Assembly (NCBI GenBank): GCA_965213645.1
Contig: CBDBZX010000002.1
Coordinates: 124,001 to 188,000 of the forward strand
Length of the DNA stretch: 64,000 bases
Source: CBDBZX01 sp965213645
GTDB lineage: Bacteria; Deinococcota; Deinococci; Deinococcales; Trueperaceae
Reading direction: 5' to 3'
This document shows, piece by piece, positions 1 to 8,456 of this stretch; the first letter of the stretch is position 1, and every line of letters begins with the position of its first letter. The translations under genes were made by a program, and so were the position numbers. Below the pieces are notes generated by a model. It saw nothing but the letters and a program-made list of their open reading frames with translations, was not told the DNA's origin and searched no databases.

Positions 1-261
1 TTCGACGCCCAAAGATGAGCGCGTGTCCTCGCGCACTTCGCCCGTGACCTCTATACTTTGCTCCTGAACGAGCTTTTTTGAGAGCGTAAAGACCTCTTCG
101 CTCACTTCCGCCTTGACGACGACGCCCTGCACGAAGCCGGAGCCGTCACTGAAGTTGTAAAAAAGCAATTTTGCCGCTGCTGCGCAAAGCCCGTGAGCCA
201 GCCTTTAAGGGTGACGCGTCTCGCCAATGTAGTTTTTGAGCTGATTGATTTGAACGTTCAT
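1..261 (-). pseudogene. asnS: Asparaginyl-tRNA synthetase, N-terminal part, frameshifted and cut by window edge
   Basis: Class II aminoacyl-tRNA synthetase that charges tRNA-Asn; the rest lies beyond base 1. From the ATG at 261 the minus strand reads MNVQINQLKNYIGET, then VTLKGWLT, then LRSSGKIAFLQL, then DGSGFVQGVVVKAEVS. Together these match the N-terminal OB-fold anticodon-binding domain of AsnRS, but they lie in three successive frames. One extra base is needed near 213-217, one in the A run at 186-188 and one near 150-154; the three together restore the original frame. No Shine-Dalgarno is seen before the ATG. Family identity is confident. Whether this is a decayed copy or a sequence error cannot be told here. 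Confidence 0.75.
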
Positions 262-497
262 AGAGGAAAGTGTAACAAGTATGGGCGTCGAGTTTGAGTA
301 TGTTGCTACAGCTCTCAAGTTGAGTTGTAAGTTCGAGTGCAAAGTTGAACAAAGCTCAACTAGAACAGACATGGGGTTGTCAACACGCTGCATCTTACTT
401 CAAGAGAATTTTGCTTTGCCAGTGACGGTTATGCGCATGATGCGCGTAGGGATTGATGATGCACTTGAAGTTGAGTATGAGCGATATCGCCATCTCT

Positions 498-1116
498 CTA
501 AACGCGGTGTACCCAATTCTGAAGTAGACCGCTCGCACTGACAAACGTAATTACGGTATCGACGAGCGCACCTTCAAACGACCCATCAGGACGTAGGACG
601 ATGTTGTACTTTTCTAAGCTCGGGCGCTCATCCCCCAGTTGTAAACTCTGCATTAAGACTATACCGTCGCTTTCGCTCGTCGCACGGTGAAGCTGGCGGT
701 ACATTTCAGTTTTGTAAACCTCTTTCGAAGCTTCCAGGTATATGGCGGTAACTCCACGAATATCGTCTTCGAGACCTTGCTCTTCAAGCACCTTTTGACA
801 TATTCTTCTGAGTAAAACGATGGGCTTTCCTCGTCTCAGCTGCTGCTCAGGACTAATCATCTGCACAGCTTCAAAGTAAGCTCCAGCACAGCTAAACTTC
901 ATCAGCAAAAGCAGCGAGGTCGGCTTTGGTAGGCGAAAATATACTTCTTCTTCGACGCGCTCAGAGCCGAGATAATCGTAGTAAGCTAACGCTTCGGGAT
1001 TGGTTGTTTCCGGTCCAGTCGAACCGCTTGCACCCTTTTTCCTCGTAGCGTGCAAGGAACTGGATCAACGACTGCGCGACGCTTTCGGCGCTCTCCCTTG
1101 CCAGTAGGTCTTTCAT
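498..1116 (-). CDS. Protein of unknown function, probably frameshifted near its N-terminus
   Basis: I do not recognise this protein. An open frame from a TTG at 1055 gives 185 residues, but a better start is the ATG at 1116, which begins MKDLLARESAESVAQSLIQF in another frame. The two frames join if one extra base is removed between about 1003 and 1048, giving about 205 residues. The upstream frame has a G/C-rich third position, like real genes here. The protein is soluble, with a charged helical N-terminus and no signal peptide. The last 44 codons include a plausible beta-rich stretch (KYNIVLRPDGSFEGALVDTV). No Shine-Dalgarno is visible. Confidence 0.5.
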
Positions 1117-1321
1117 AAAAAGCTAGACCGATAGTCTAGTGAGAGCTGGGTACCCGTTAGAGAAGGTTGCCATGCACGGTCCACCTTCAGCAAGCGCAAC
1201 TTCTCCACAGTAAGGTCTGATCCATGTTTCGAGTATCTATCAATCCCGAACTAGTGAACGCACTGGACGCTCGATGGTGGCGACGTGCGTCCTCAGCATC
1301 AATAACGATGACCATAAATCT

Positions 1322-2357
1322 CTACCCTAAACCTCTCGGCTCCGCCCCAACCTTCACAAGCTGCTTGCCGACCTTATCCCCTTTCAGCATCCCGATAAAC
1401 GCCTTCGGCGCGTTCTCAATGCCTTCCGCCACCGTCTCGCGCTGCACGACTTTGCCCTCCGCAATCCAACCACTCATCTCTTTGGTAAAGGGCTTCATCT
1501 GGTCTAGGTGGTCCGAGACGATAAAACCCTGCATTTTTAACCTCTTGCTGATGACGAGCGGCAAGGTGCGCGGGCCGGGGCGCGGCGTTTCGTCGTTGTA
1601 GTGAGCGATCATGCCGCAGACCGCCACGCGCCCGAAGTCGTTCATGCGCGGGAGCACCGCCTCTAAAATGTCCCCGCCGACGTTTTCGAAGTTGAGGTCG
1701 ATTCCGTCCGGGCAGGTCTCTTTGAGGGCTTGACTCAGCTTGGCCGTTTTGTAGTTGAAAGCCGCGTCGAAGCCGAGTTCGTTCGTTAGGTAGTCGATCT
1801 TTTCGTCCGAGCCCGCCTGTGCCAACCACGCGGCAGCCTTTGAGCTTCGCCATCTGCCCCGCCGCGCTGCCGACTGCGCCCGCCGCCGCCGAAACGAAGA
1901 CTGTTTCACCCTCTTTAAGTTCGCCGATATCGAACAAGCCGAGATACGCCGTGAGCCCGGTGACGCCCAAGATGCTCAGATAGTAGGAGAGAGGGACGCC
2001 GCTCCGCTCGAGCTTACGCACCCCTTCACCTGTAGAGCGCGTATAGTTCTCCCACCCAAACATACCCGTGACCAAGTCACCCTCGCTAAATTTTTCATGC
2101 TTCGATTCGACGACTTCGGCGACGGCCTGTCCCTGCAAGACCTCACCCATCTGAAAGGGCGGCACGTAAGACTTGGTGTCGTTCATCCGTCCGCGCATGT
2201 AGGGGTCTAAGGAGAGCCAGATGTTGCGCACCAACATCTGTCCTTCTTCTACCGCTGGGGTCTCGGTTTGAAACGTGTCGAAGTTCTCTTGTGTAACCCA
2301 ACCTTGGGGACGGCTCGAGAGTAGAATCTGTGTATTTTGACCCACATTTTGAGGCAT
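1322..2357 (-). pseudogene. NADP-dependent medium-chain oxidoreductase (CurA / leukotriene B4 dehydrogenase-like), frameshifted
   Basis: Zinc-free medium-chain dehydrogenase/reductase of the family that reduces alpha,beta-unsaturated ketones with NADPH. It starts at ATG 2357 with a good site (AAGGTG, 6 bases upstream). The N-terminal GroES-like half (SLDPYMRGRM, GEVLQGQAVAEVVES) and the nucleotide-binding motif SAAAGAVGSAAGQMAKLKGC are in one frame. The rest (GSDEKIDYLTNELGFDAAFN to the stop at 1322) is one frame over. Deleting one base near 1814-1819 gives a continuous 344-residue protein of the usual family length. The shift is not at a stop codon. A truncated product would keep the first frame to about 1416 and lose most of the Rossmann fold. 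Confidence 0.85.
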
Positions 2358-2379
2358 AAAAAATCACCTTCCTGCGCTC

Positions 2380-2385
2380 GTTATA
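2380..2385 (-). promoter_or_regulatory. Candidate -10 box upstream of the NADP oxidoreductase
   Basis: The minus strand reads TATAAC here, about 22 bases before the ATG at 2357, leaving room for a short leader with the AAGGTG ribosome site. No convincing -35 box was found. Confidence 0.3.
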
Positions 2386-2418
2386 ACAGGTGAAGCGGCT
2401 CGGCCACGTTTACGCGCC

Positions 2419-2787
2419 TTACACGCCCTTATGCCACCACTCGAGCCACCTCTCACAAAGTCCTTTACTGTTAAACGTCCCGACGCTCACGCCGTCTACT
2501 ATGGCTTGTCGTTGTGTTGACGTGTCGCTGTAAGAGACGCGCCAATTCACCACAGCACGTCCAGGCGTCACCGCTAAAACCTCAAAAGAAAAGGTGATGT
2601 CTTGTTGCTCAGCTAGCATCTCTCGCCAATACCTCTGGGCCGCTTCACGTCCTTGCAGGGGTGGGTCGAAGGGGTTCTCGCGGTAACACACATCAGCGCT
2701 GAAGAGGTTCGCCGCCGTTTCAGCATCGCGGTTTTCCCAAGCCGCGCCCAACCGCTGCATCCAATTTATAAACACCTCTTCGGTCAC
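2419..2787 (-). CDS. SnoaL-like / NTF2-fold protein
   Basis: A 122-residue single-domain protein with the NTF2-like pattern: an N-terminal helix with WENRDAETAANLFSADV, a central DPPLQGREAAQRYWREML and C-terminal strands ending RWLEWWHKGV. SnoaL-like proteins of this size are small cyclases, isomerases or ligand-binding proteins; the substrate cannot be guessed. The GTG start at 2787 overlaps the stop of the upstream metallo-hydrolase by four bases (GTGA), so the two are translationally coupled. An ATG-initiated alternative was not found. Confidence 0.7.
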   Translation of the reverse strand: MTEEVFINWMQRLGAAWENRDAETAANLFSADVCYRENPFDPPLQGREAAQRYWREMLAEQQDITFSFEVLAVTPGRAVVNWRVSYSDTSTQRQAIVDGVSVGTFNSKGLCERWLEWWHKGV

Positions 2788-3590
2788 GGTTCAATCGCCT
2801 TGATGTAGCGCTCCGCCGAACGCCGCACCGCGTCTTTTGCATCCTCTTCGACAATCGCTTTCCACCACGCGCCGTAGATGCGGCTGAACTCGAGCGGTTC
2901 GACACTCCTAGCGATACGCTCGACCTCTTTTGCCGGCAGCGGAATCAGGTTCGGATAGCTGTACATGAAGCCAACAAAGCGCCTATCAGGAATTACTTGG
3001 ATGATGTCGCCCGTAAGCAAAGCGCCGCCCCCATCGGCTCCTTCAGGCCAGTGGAGCACCGTTCCCCCGACGAAATGACCGCCCAAACGAAGAAGTGTCA
3101 AGCCGCCGAAGAGGTCTTTTCGCTCGCCTTCCCAAAAAGTTATTTCATTGCCCGGACGCATCACCCATTCGCGGTCAGCGGCGTGGAGGTGGATGGGGGC
3201 GCTAAAGGCGTGGGCATATTCAAGCACCGAACTGTAGTAATGCGGGTGCGAAATGGCAATCCCTTGTACGCCACCCAGACCGTTCAACGTTTCAACCGTC
3301 GCCTCGTCGAGCAAGCTCACGCAGTCCCACAAAAGGTTACCCGCTTTGCTCTGCACCAACAGCGCCCGCTGCCCGATGGCGAACTTGGGCTCCGTGCCGA
3401 CGCCTGTGAGGTTGGGTCCCAGCGTTTTTATGCGGTTGTGATGGTCTTGCTGCAATTCCCCTAACGTCGTCCACTGCTGCCCGTCGTGATTCACATACTG
3501 CCGCTCGTCCTCGCAGATAGGGCAGTGTTCGGGTGGCGTGTCGGTCTCGGCAAACTGTGTGCCGCAGGTGATGCAGATGAAGTTAGGCAT
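2784..3590 (-). CDS. Metallo-beta-lactamase-fold protein with N-terminal zinc ribbon
   Basis: 268 residues from ATG 3590. It opens with a rubredoxin-like four-cysteine knuckle (CITCGTQF, then HCPICEDE about 16 residues later). A hydrolase-type fold follows with SHPHYYSSVLEY, LHAADREW, LGGHFVGGTVL and LLTGDII in the order of the metal-binding motifs. The first motif is HPHYYS rather than HxHxDH, so it lacks some canonical ligands and may bind metal differently or not be a classical hydrolase. An upstream in-frame start would add 31 residues of low quality, so the start before the zinc knuckle is preferred. It lies 43 bases after queA and overlaps the SnoaL-like gene. Confidence 0.75.
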   Translation of the reverse strand: MPNFICITCGTQFAETDTPPEHCPICEDERQYVNHDGQQWTTLGELQQDHHNRIKTLGPNLTGVGTEPKFAIGQRALLVQSKAGNLLWDCVSLLDEATVETLNGLGGVQGIAISHPHYYSSVLEYAHAFSAPIHLHAADREWVMRPGNEITFWEGERKDLFGGLTLLRLGGHFVGGTVLHWPEGADGGGALLTGDIIQVIPDRRFVGFMYSYPNLIPLPAKEVERIARSVEPLEFSRIYGAWWKAIVEEDAKDAVRRSAERYIKAIEP

Positions 3591-3633
3591 AGTTGAGCTT
3601 ACCAATCCAAGTTCGATAAGAGGTTGACGCCGC

Positions 3634-4717
3634 TCATTTCGACCTCTTGTCGGGCAAGATGAGGTGGGAGTCGCCAAACTCATGCCACAAGTAGCCCTCT
3701 TTTACCGCTTCGGCGTAAGCCTCCCGGATGAGGTCTTTGCCTGCCAAGCGCGTAGAGCATCGCCAGGTGGCTCGCTTTGGGGTCGTGAAAGCCGCTGATG
3801 AGACCGTCCACCGCCTTGACCGCTCGTCCTGGGTGGACGTAGTGGCGGGTGAAGCCCCTCGCCGCCCTCGCTTCACCCCTTGACTCGTCCCACGCGGACT
3901 CCAACGCCCGCACGACGGTTGTGCCAACCGCAATCACGCGCTGACCTCTCGCTCTCGTCTCGTTGACCGCGTCAGCGACCTCTTGCGTGACTTCGAAAGG
4001 CTCTGCAAAGAGGGTTTGCTTTTCGATGTCGTCCTCGCTCATCTCCAAACTACTCACGCCTGTGTGGAGGGCGATTTTCTCGAGCCTAATCCCTTTCTCT
4101 TTTAAGCACTTCAAAACTCGTTCACTAAAAGGTCTTGCAGCGGAGGGCATTTCAGCGCTGCCTGGCGTATCGGCAAAGAGGGTTTGGTAAGCAGGAAGCG
4201 GCTGCGGGTTTTCGACATATCCGTAGCGAATCGGCTTACCGCATCTCTGCATGGCGGCGGCTACGTCTCCTCTTAACTCGACAAACCATAACCTCGGCAT
4301 CCCCGGATGAGGTCGGAGCGTCGTCGCCTTCATGCCTGCAACACGAAAGGTTTCTCCCGCGTTTAGAGGAAGAGGTCCCGTCCGGTCATGGCTCCACCTC
4401 GGCTCAGCGAGCCACACCTCAGCACCATCGTTCGCACTGTTATTCGTTCCGTAACGAGTTGAAAGGTTGAGAATGAAAGGGCCGATACGCCCTGCGGCGC
4501 TCAGGCTTGCGGGGAGGGTGGCGCTCCGGTTCACGACGAGCAGATCGCCCGCATCTAAGAAGTTGGCTAAGTTCGCGAAGCGGCTGTGGTGATGACCGCT
4601 TGCGCTACTGACGAGCAGCTTCACCTTATCGCGTGCTTGAACGTCTGAGCGAAATTCGGCTGGCTCGGTGGCTTGCAAGGATTCGGGTCTCGAGAAGTCT
4701 AACTCCGCCAGCTTCAT
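3634..4717 (-). pseudogene. queA: S-adenosylmethionine:tRNA ribosyltransferase-isomerase, frameshifted
   Basis: QueA transfers and isomerises the ribosyl group of SAM onto 7-aminomethyl-deazaguanine in tRNA to make epoxyqueuosine. From ATG 4717 (site AGAGGT, 6 bases upstream) the protein has the family motifs LDAGDLLVVNRSATLPA, LHTGVSSL, VTQEVADAVNETRARGQRV, AVGTTVVRALES and VDGLISGFHDPKASHLAMLYAL. The ending AGKDLIREAYAEAVKEGYLW and EFGDSHLIL is one frame over. Removing one base near 3745-3748 (CTT GGC to CTG GCA) yields a full-length 360-residue enzyme. The start overlaps the stop of the SDR gene by four bases (ATGA), so the genes form one transcript. The unrepaired frame ends at 3680 and lacks the conserved C-terminus. 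Confidence 0.88.
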
Positions 4718-5445
4718 ACCGACACCTCTTGCACTTCCCACCGCTCGCTCTGCGCCTGAAAGCGCTGACCTCTTATCGTGTTAGGGTTCTGACCTAAGAG
4801 CCACGCCCAAAAGGGCAGCGTTACCTCGGGCAGCGGTCTATCTGAAATATCCTCACCTGGAAAAGCAGCCTGATGCATATCGGTGCGCATATCGCCGGGG
4901 TCTACGCTCACGGCATTGACGCCTTCGTTAGCGAGCGTGATACTCAAGAGGTCCAAGGCGGCTTTGCTCGAGCCGTACCCACCCCACCCCGCATAGCCAC
5001 CCTGTGCGGCGTCGCTCGTTACGTTCACCACCAGTCCGTTATGGGCTTGCAAAAGAGGTAGCGCTGCTTGAGTAAGTCCGAGAGGTGCGAAGACGTTGAC
5101 GCGGTAGAGGTTTTCTAACCTCTCGAGCGAATAATCCTTGAGAAGAGGTAGCGGGCTCGGCCCTAAATCCGAAGCGTTGTTGACGAGCAAATCTAAACCG
5201 CCGAAGTTTTGAACGGCTTTAGTGAGGGCGTTGCGGTGCGCCGCGTCACTCACGTCACCTGCAAGCGCGATAATTTCACCGTTTGCCGTTTCTCTGAGTT
5301 TATCTGCGCTTTCTTCTAAGTCCTCTTGACGTCTAGCTGTAAGCACCAAGTTGTAGCCTTGCGCCGCTAAGAAATCCGCGAGGGTGAAGCCTAAGCCGCG
5401 ACTCGAGCCGGTGATAAGCGCTACGCGGTTCCTTGCGCGGCTCAT
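4714..5445 (-). CDS. Short-chain dehydrogenase/reductase
   Basis: Classical SDR of 243 residues. The NAD(P)-binding motif TGSSRGLG is near residue 12, NNAS near 90, the catalytic serine in VVNVTSDAAQGG, and the catalytic pair in YGSSKAAL (Tyr and Lys in YxxxK), followed by SVDPGDMRTDMH. The substrate is unknown. ATG 5445 is chosen because AGAGGT lies 6 bases upstream; the longer reading to 5511 adds a non-family extension. It is the first gene of a minus-strand series with queA (4-base overlap). Confidence 0.88.
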   Translation of the reverse strand: MSRARNRVALITGSSRGLGFTLADFLAAQGYNLVLTARRQEDLEESADKLRETANGEIIALAGDVSDAAHRNALTKAVQNFGGLDLLVNNASDLGPSPLPLLKDYSLERLENLYRVNVFAPLGLTQAALPLLQAHNGLVVNVTSDAAQGGYAGWGGYGSSKAALDLLSITLANEGVNAVSVDPGDMRTDMHQAAFPGEDISDRPLPEVTLPFWAWLLGQNPNTIRGQRFQAQSERWEVQEVSV

Positions 5446-5643
5446 GCGTGACCTCTTGGACCAAGGAAAGTTTTGATGGTTTGATACGTCATGCTGATGA
5501 CCTCCTAGCACCAGGTTAGGCTTACGCGGAAGAGGTCACATCAGCACTTTGGCTAGGCTCTTTCTAGGACTTTAGACCTACGGTGCTGGCAAGAAGCCTA
5601 CACGCCGCATCGCCTACGCCCCCATTCATATACAGCGCTACTT

Positions 5644-5673
5644 CGTAGGGACGATTCATGAATCTCCCCTACG
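5644..5673. repeat. 30-bp palindromic intergenic repeat
   Basis: Near-perfect palindrome of the CGTAGGGRCGATTC..GAATCNCCCCTACG type, in the gap upstream of the MFS gene. A cleaner copy of the same word lies at 7122-7151. The same palindrome is widespread in unrelated bacteria, so it is probably a small mobile or REP-like repeat. Confidence 0.75.
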
Positions 5674-5746
5674 CCGTTCGCGTTATCCCCCTGCGCTTGC
5701 GCGGTTCTCGTATCGGTACAACTTAGCTTCAACCTCTCGAGCGCCG

Positions 5747-5752
5747 TAAAGT
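5747..5752 (+). promoter_or_regulatory. -10 box of a likely leaderless transcript
   Basis: TAAAGT followed by exactly six bases and then the ATG at 5759. There is no Shine-Dalgarno in the gap, so transcription probably starts at or just before the start codon. Confidence 0.45.
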
Positions 5753-5758
5753 ATCCTC

Positions 5759-7036
5759 ATGCCCCCGTCTAAGTCCGCCGTGAATACGAAATCCACCCCA
5801 AAGTCCACCCCGAAATCCACGGTGCAATCACCCATAGAATCCACCTCAACCTCTACCGCGCAGCGCAACACCGTCATTACGGGCACAGGGCTCTCCCTCC
5901 TCTTGGTCCTCGCGCACAGCGCCAACGACGCCTTCGCCAACATCTTGTCGGTGCTCTTGCCGACGCTGCAAGCCCGCTTTACCCTGAGCGAGACGGTCTT
6001 GGCGAGCTTCGTCGCGGTGGTCTCCATCTCCTCGAACGTGCTGCAACCCGTGATGGGCGCACTCTCAGACCGTTGGGGTAAACGGCGACTGGCGGGGGTG
6101 GGCCTCATCGCGGGCTCGTTTTTGATGAGCCTCTTGGCAGTTGCGCCGAGCGTATGGGTGCTCGTCCTCCTTTTGGCAATAGGCGGGCTCGGCTCGGCGG
6201 CGTTTCACCCGGCGGCGAGTTCGATGGTGAGGGCGGCGAGCAGGCGCGAGGGGTTGAGCGTCGGGATTTTTACGGCGGGCGGACCCTTAGGCTCGGCGGT
6301 CGCGCCTGTGGTCGTGTTGGCGGTGATTGCCAACTACGGGACGAGCGCCGTGCCTTATCTAGCCATTCCGGGCGTACTCCTCGGGCTAATCCTGCTCTTC
6401 TTCGCGCCGCCGCAAGTGCGGTCGCCTGCGCACAGCCGCCCCAAGCTCTTCGATTCAGACCTCTTGGTGGGACCTATCGGCGTGCTCTGCGCGGTGGGCG
6501 TGCTGCGTTCGCTCGCGTACGTGACTTTTCTCAACGCGATGCCGCTCTGGTTGGTCAGCACGCAAGGGGTGGCGAGTGACAGCGCGATTATCGGTTGGAC
6601 GTTAGGTATTTACAACGCGGCGGCGGCGCTAGGCGTGGTGATTTCGGGGGCGCTAGACGCTAAGGTGAGCCGCCGTTTATTGGTGGTCGGGAGCATCCTC
6701 TTGGCGCTGCCTTTAATGGCGACGACACTCTTCGTGCCGGTGGGTTCAGCCCTCTTTTTTGTCAACGTGGCGCTCGCCGGGCTGATGGCGAACGCGGCGA
6801 TTCCACTTTTGGTGGTGAGCGCTCAAGACCTCGCGCCGCACGCAGTCGCGACGGCTTCGGGGATGCTGATGGGTTTGACGTGGGGGACCGCAGGTGTGCT
6901 CTATCTCGGGATGGGCGCGTTACAGTCGGCGCTCGGGCTGACGCCTGCGATGCTGATCGGCTACGCTTTTTTGTTGCCTGGAGCAGTTTTGGCGTACATC
7001 GTCTTGGGGAAGCGTCGCTCGGCGGTAGAGGGGTAA
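5759..7036 (+). CDS. MFS exporter, fosmidomycin-resistance (Fsr)-like
   Basis: Major facilitator superfamily membrane protein of 425 residues with twelve predicted helices. The N-terminus has a 35-residue Ser/Thr/Lys-rich tract with repeated TPKS units before the first helix. Family motifs include HSANDAFANILSVLLP in helix 1, the loop 2-3 motif GALSDRWGKRRL and AAFHPAASSMVRAASRREG, which is typical of the Fsr branch. The substrate cannot be deduced. The ATG is preceded by a -10 box at the leaderless distance. The gene stands alone between palindromic repeats. Confidence 0.85.
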   Translation: MPPSKSAVNTKSTPKSTPKSTVQSPIESTSTSTAQRNTVITGTGLSLLLVLAHSANDAFANILSVLLPTLQARFTLSETVLASFVAVVSISSNVLQPVMGALSDRWGKRRLAGVGLIAGSFLMSLLAVAPSVWVLVLLLAIGGLGSAAFHPAASSMVRAASRREGLSVGIFTAGGPLGSAVAPVVVLAVIANYGTSAVPYLAIPGVLLGLILLFFAPPQVRSPAHSRPKLFDSDLLVGPIGVLCAVGVLRSLAYVTFLNAMPLWLVSTQGVASDSAIIGWTLGIYNAAAALGVVISGALDAKVSRRLLVVGSILLALPLMATTLFVPVGSALFFVNVALAGLMANAAIPLLVVSAQDLAPHAVATASGMLMGLTWGTAGVLYLGMGALQSALGLTPAMLIGYAFLLPGAVLAYIVLGKRRSAVEG

Positions 7037-7121
7037 CGTCGGTGTTGCGGACGGCGCAGGGCGAGTTTCAAACCCGCCCCTGTATCAGCGCTGTATCCTA
7101 GGTTTATCTTTAGCGCTGCCT

Positions 7122-7151
7122 CGTAGGGGCGATTCGTGAATCGCCCCTACG
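7122..7151. repeat. 30-bp palindromic intergenic repeat
   Basis: Palindrome with CGTAGGGGCGATTC and GAATCGCCCCTACG arms around a GT centre, matching 5644-5673. It lies between the MFS stop and the MOSC promoter, where it could also act as a transcript-end hairpin. Confidence 0.8.
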
Positions 7152-7172
7152 TACGAGCTGACCTCGCGGGGC

Positions 7173-7178
7173 TAAAAT
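7173..7178 (+). promoter_or_regulatory. -10 box of a likely leaderless transcript
   Basis: TAAAAT, then seven bases, then ATG at 7186. No ribosome binding site fits in the gap. Confidence 0.5.
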
Positions 7179-7185
7179 ATAGGCT

Positions 7186-7689
7186 ATGACCATCCAAGAA
7201 CTGATGAGTACGCTGCCGCAAAAAGGCAGCTTAAAGCACATCATCCTCCGCACCGAGAGGAGGGGCAAGGTCGAGCGTGTTGAAGAAGCGGAGGTCGTCG
7301 CGGGTTTAGGACTCATCGGCGATCACCGCAGCGAGCGCAAAGAGGTCAACATGCAGAGCAAGCGCCAAGTGACGCTCATTCAGGCGGAGCACTTTCCGGC
7401 GCTTTCCGCCATGATGAGTCGTGAGGTTACGCCGGAGGACACGCGCCGCAATCTGGTCGTTTCAGGTATCAATCTGCTGGCTTTGAAAGACAAGCGGTTC
7501 AAAATCGGCGAGGTTATCTTTGAAGGGTCGGGGCTGTGTCACCCTTGCTCGAGGATGGAAAAAACTTTGGGTGAAGGCGGTTACAACGTCATGCGGGGCC
7601 ACGGGGGAATTTTGGCAAGAGCTCTACAGGGCGGCGTGATTCACGTCGGTGACGACGTTGCTTTTTTAACCAGTGAGCTTACGGACTGA
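7186..7689 (+). CDS. MOSC domain protein
   Basis: A 167-residue single MOSC (molybdenum cofactor sulfurase C-terminal) domain. Typical features are GLGLIGDH near residue 45, SKRQVTLIQAEHF, RRNLVVSGINLLAL, then the cysteine motif GLCHPCSRME and a late RGHGGILARALQGG. MOSC domains handle sulfur bound to the molybdenum cofactor or reduce N-hydroxylated compounds (YiiM/YuaD type); this one is stand-alone. Translation is probably leaderless. The downstream gene converges on it. Confidence 0.88.
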   Translation: MTIQELMSTLPQKGSLKHIILRTERRGKVERVEEAEVVAGLGLIGDHRSERKEVNMQSKRQVTLIQAEHFPALSAMMSREVTPEDTRRNLVVSGINLLALKDKRFKIGEVIFEGSGLCHPCSRMEKTLGEGGYNVMRGHGGILARALQGGVIHVGDDVAFLTSELTD

Positions 7690-7706
7690 ATTCTACAGGC
7701 TGAGTT

Positions 7707-8126
7707 TTACGGGCTGAGAATAGCGGATAGCTCCTCTAGGCGCTCACGGTTCACGCCGAAGTCGCCGTAGCCTTTGCGGGCAGCCGAGCGGAAGTGGATG
7801 AGGTTTTTTTCAGTGTCTAAGTAGAACTCAACGTCGTCCACCACGCGCAAGATGCGGCTGCGAAACTCGGCGTGCAAGTAGGTGTCTTCGCGCTTGACGA
7901 TGCGCGTGCGCGGCTGCCGCGCGACTGCCTGCACAATGCGGTTCATCGCGTCGCTCGGCGTGTCCTCGAAGGGCACGGGGTCGATATAGTGCCGGTGGTC
8001 ATCTCGCGGGGCTTGGCTCGAGACGCAGTTTGGGCTGCTTGGACAGGGCGCGAGTTCGCCGTTAATCACACCTAAGTCGTCAGAAGTTCGTTCTTTTTGA
8101 GTTTGCTCGGATGGTTGCTCAGACAT
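7707..8126 (-). CDS. DUF1499 family protein
   Basis: 139 residues from ATG 8126, chosen for the clear GGAG six bases upstream. The DUF1499 pattern is present: CPSSPNCVSSQAP near the N-terminus, YIDPVPFEDTPSDA, and HAEFRSRILRVVDDVEFYLD in the core. The function of the family is unknown. An in-frame GTG at 8186 would add a hydrophobic leader resembling a signal peptide (YLLNLFLAFLLTF), but that extension runs into the intergenic repeat at 8175. If real, the protein would be exported. Confidence 0.8.
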   Translation of the reverse strand: MSEQPSEQTQKERTSDDLGVINGELAPCPSSPNCVSSQAPRDDHRHYIDPVPFEDTPSDAMNRIVQAVARQPRTRIVKREDTYLHAEFRSRILRVVDDVEFYLDTEKNLIHFRSAARKGYGDFGVNRERLEELSAILSP

Positions 8127-8174
8127 AAAAACTCCGTGAGTAGAAAAGGTCAGCAGAAAAGCGAGAAAAAGGTT

Positions 8175-8399
8175 TAGCAGGTACACCCCTAGAGGACAGG
8201 GGTACTATAGTCATCTGGTCAGAGTGTACGTAGTTTTGCGACCGTTCGTTTACTTCGTAAAATTACATAACCAGCTTGACTGGAAGCAACGCTACCTCTG
8301 TATAAAGCGATGATACCTTTGGCGTTGCCAAAACTTCCGTTTGCGTAGCCCTCCTTCGGGAGAAGCGGCACTCTGTCTCAATATGTTTTGGAACTGCTA
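8175..8399. repeat. MITE-like intergenic element, long copy
   Basis: Flanked by TAGCAGG on the left and CTGCTA on the right, with an inner GTCATCTGGTCAGAG near the left end and CTGTCTCAATATGTTTTGGA before the right end. The same end sequences occur in the shorter copies at 36617 and 56144. This copy is about 100 bases longer because it contains a second repeat (8233-8284) and other sequence. No protein-coding gene is seen between 8127 and 8456 beyond this repeat structure. Confidence 0.6.
8233..8284. repeat. Dispersed repeat, family 2, copy 1 (nested in the MITE-like element)
   Basis: Shares GTTTTG, CCGTTCGTT, a TTCGnAAAATTAC block and the right end ATTACATAACCAGCT.GACTGGA with 16311-16394. 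The second copy is about 30 bases longer in the middle. Confidence 0.55.
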
Positions 8400-8456
8400 A
8401 TGGAAAATATAGCGCGCTTAGCCACAACGGTTGTGCCAACAACTAAGTGCTGAGCG

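Noticed and set aside
281..541. Plus-strand open frame of 86 codons
   Set aside because: No ribosome site, no family resemblance and partial overlap with the minus-strand gene ending at 498; codon use is not like the neighbours.
8127..8186. GTG 8186 start giving a signal peptide to the DUF1499 protein
   Set aside because: The added part overlaps the intergenic repeat, and ATG 8126 has a clear GGAG; still possible.
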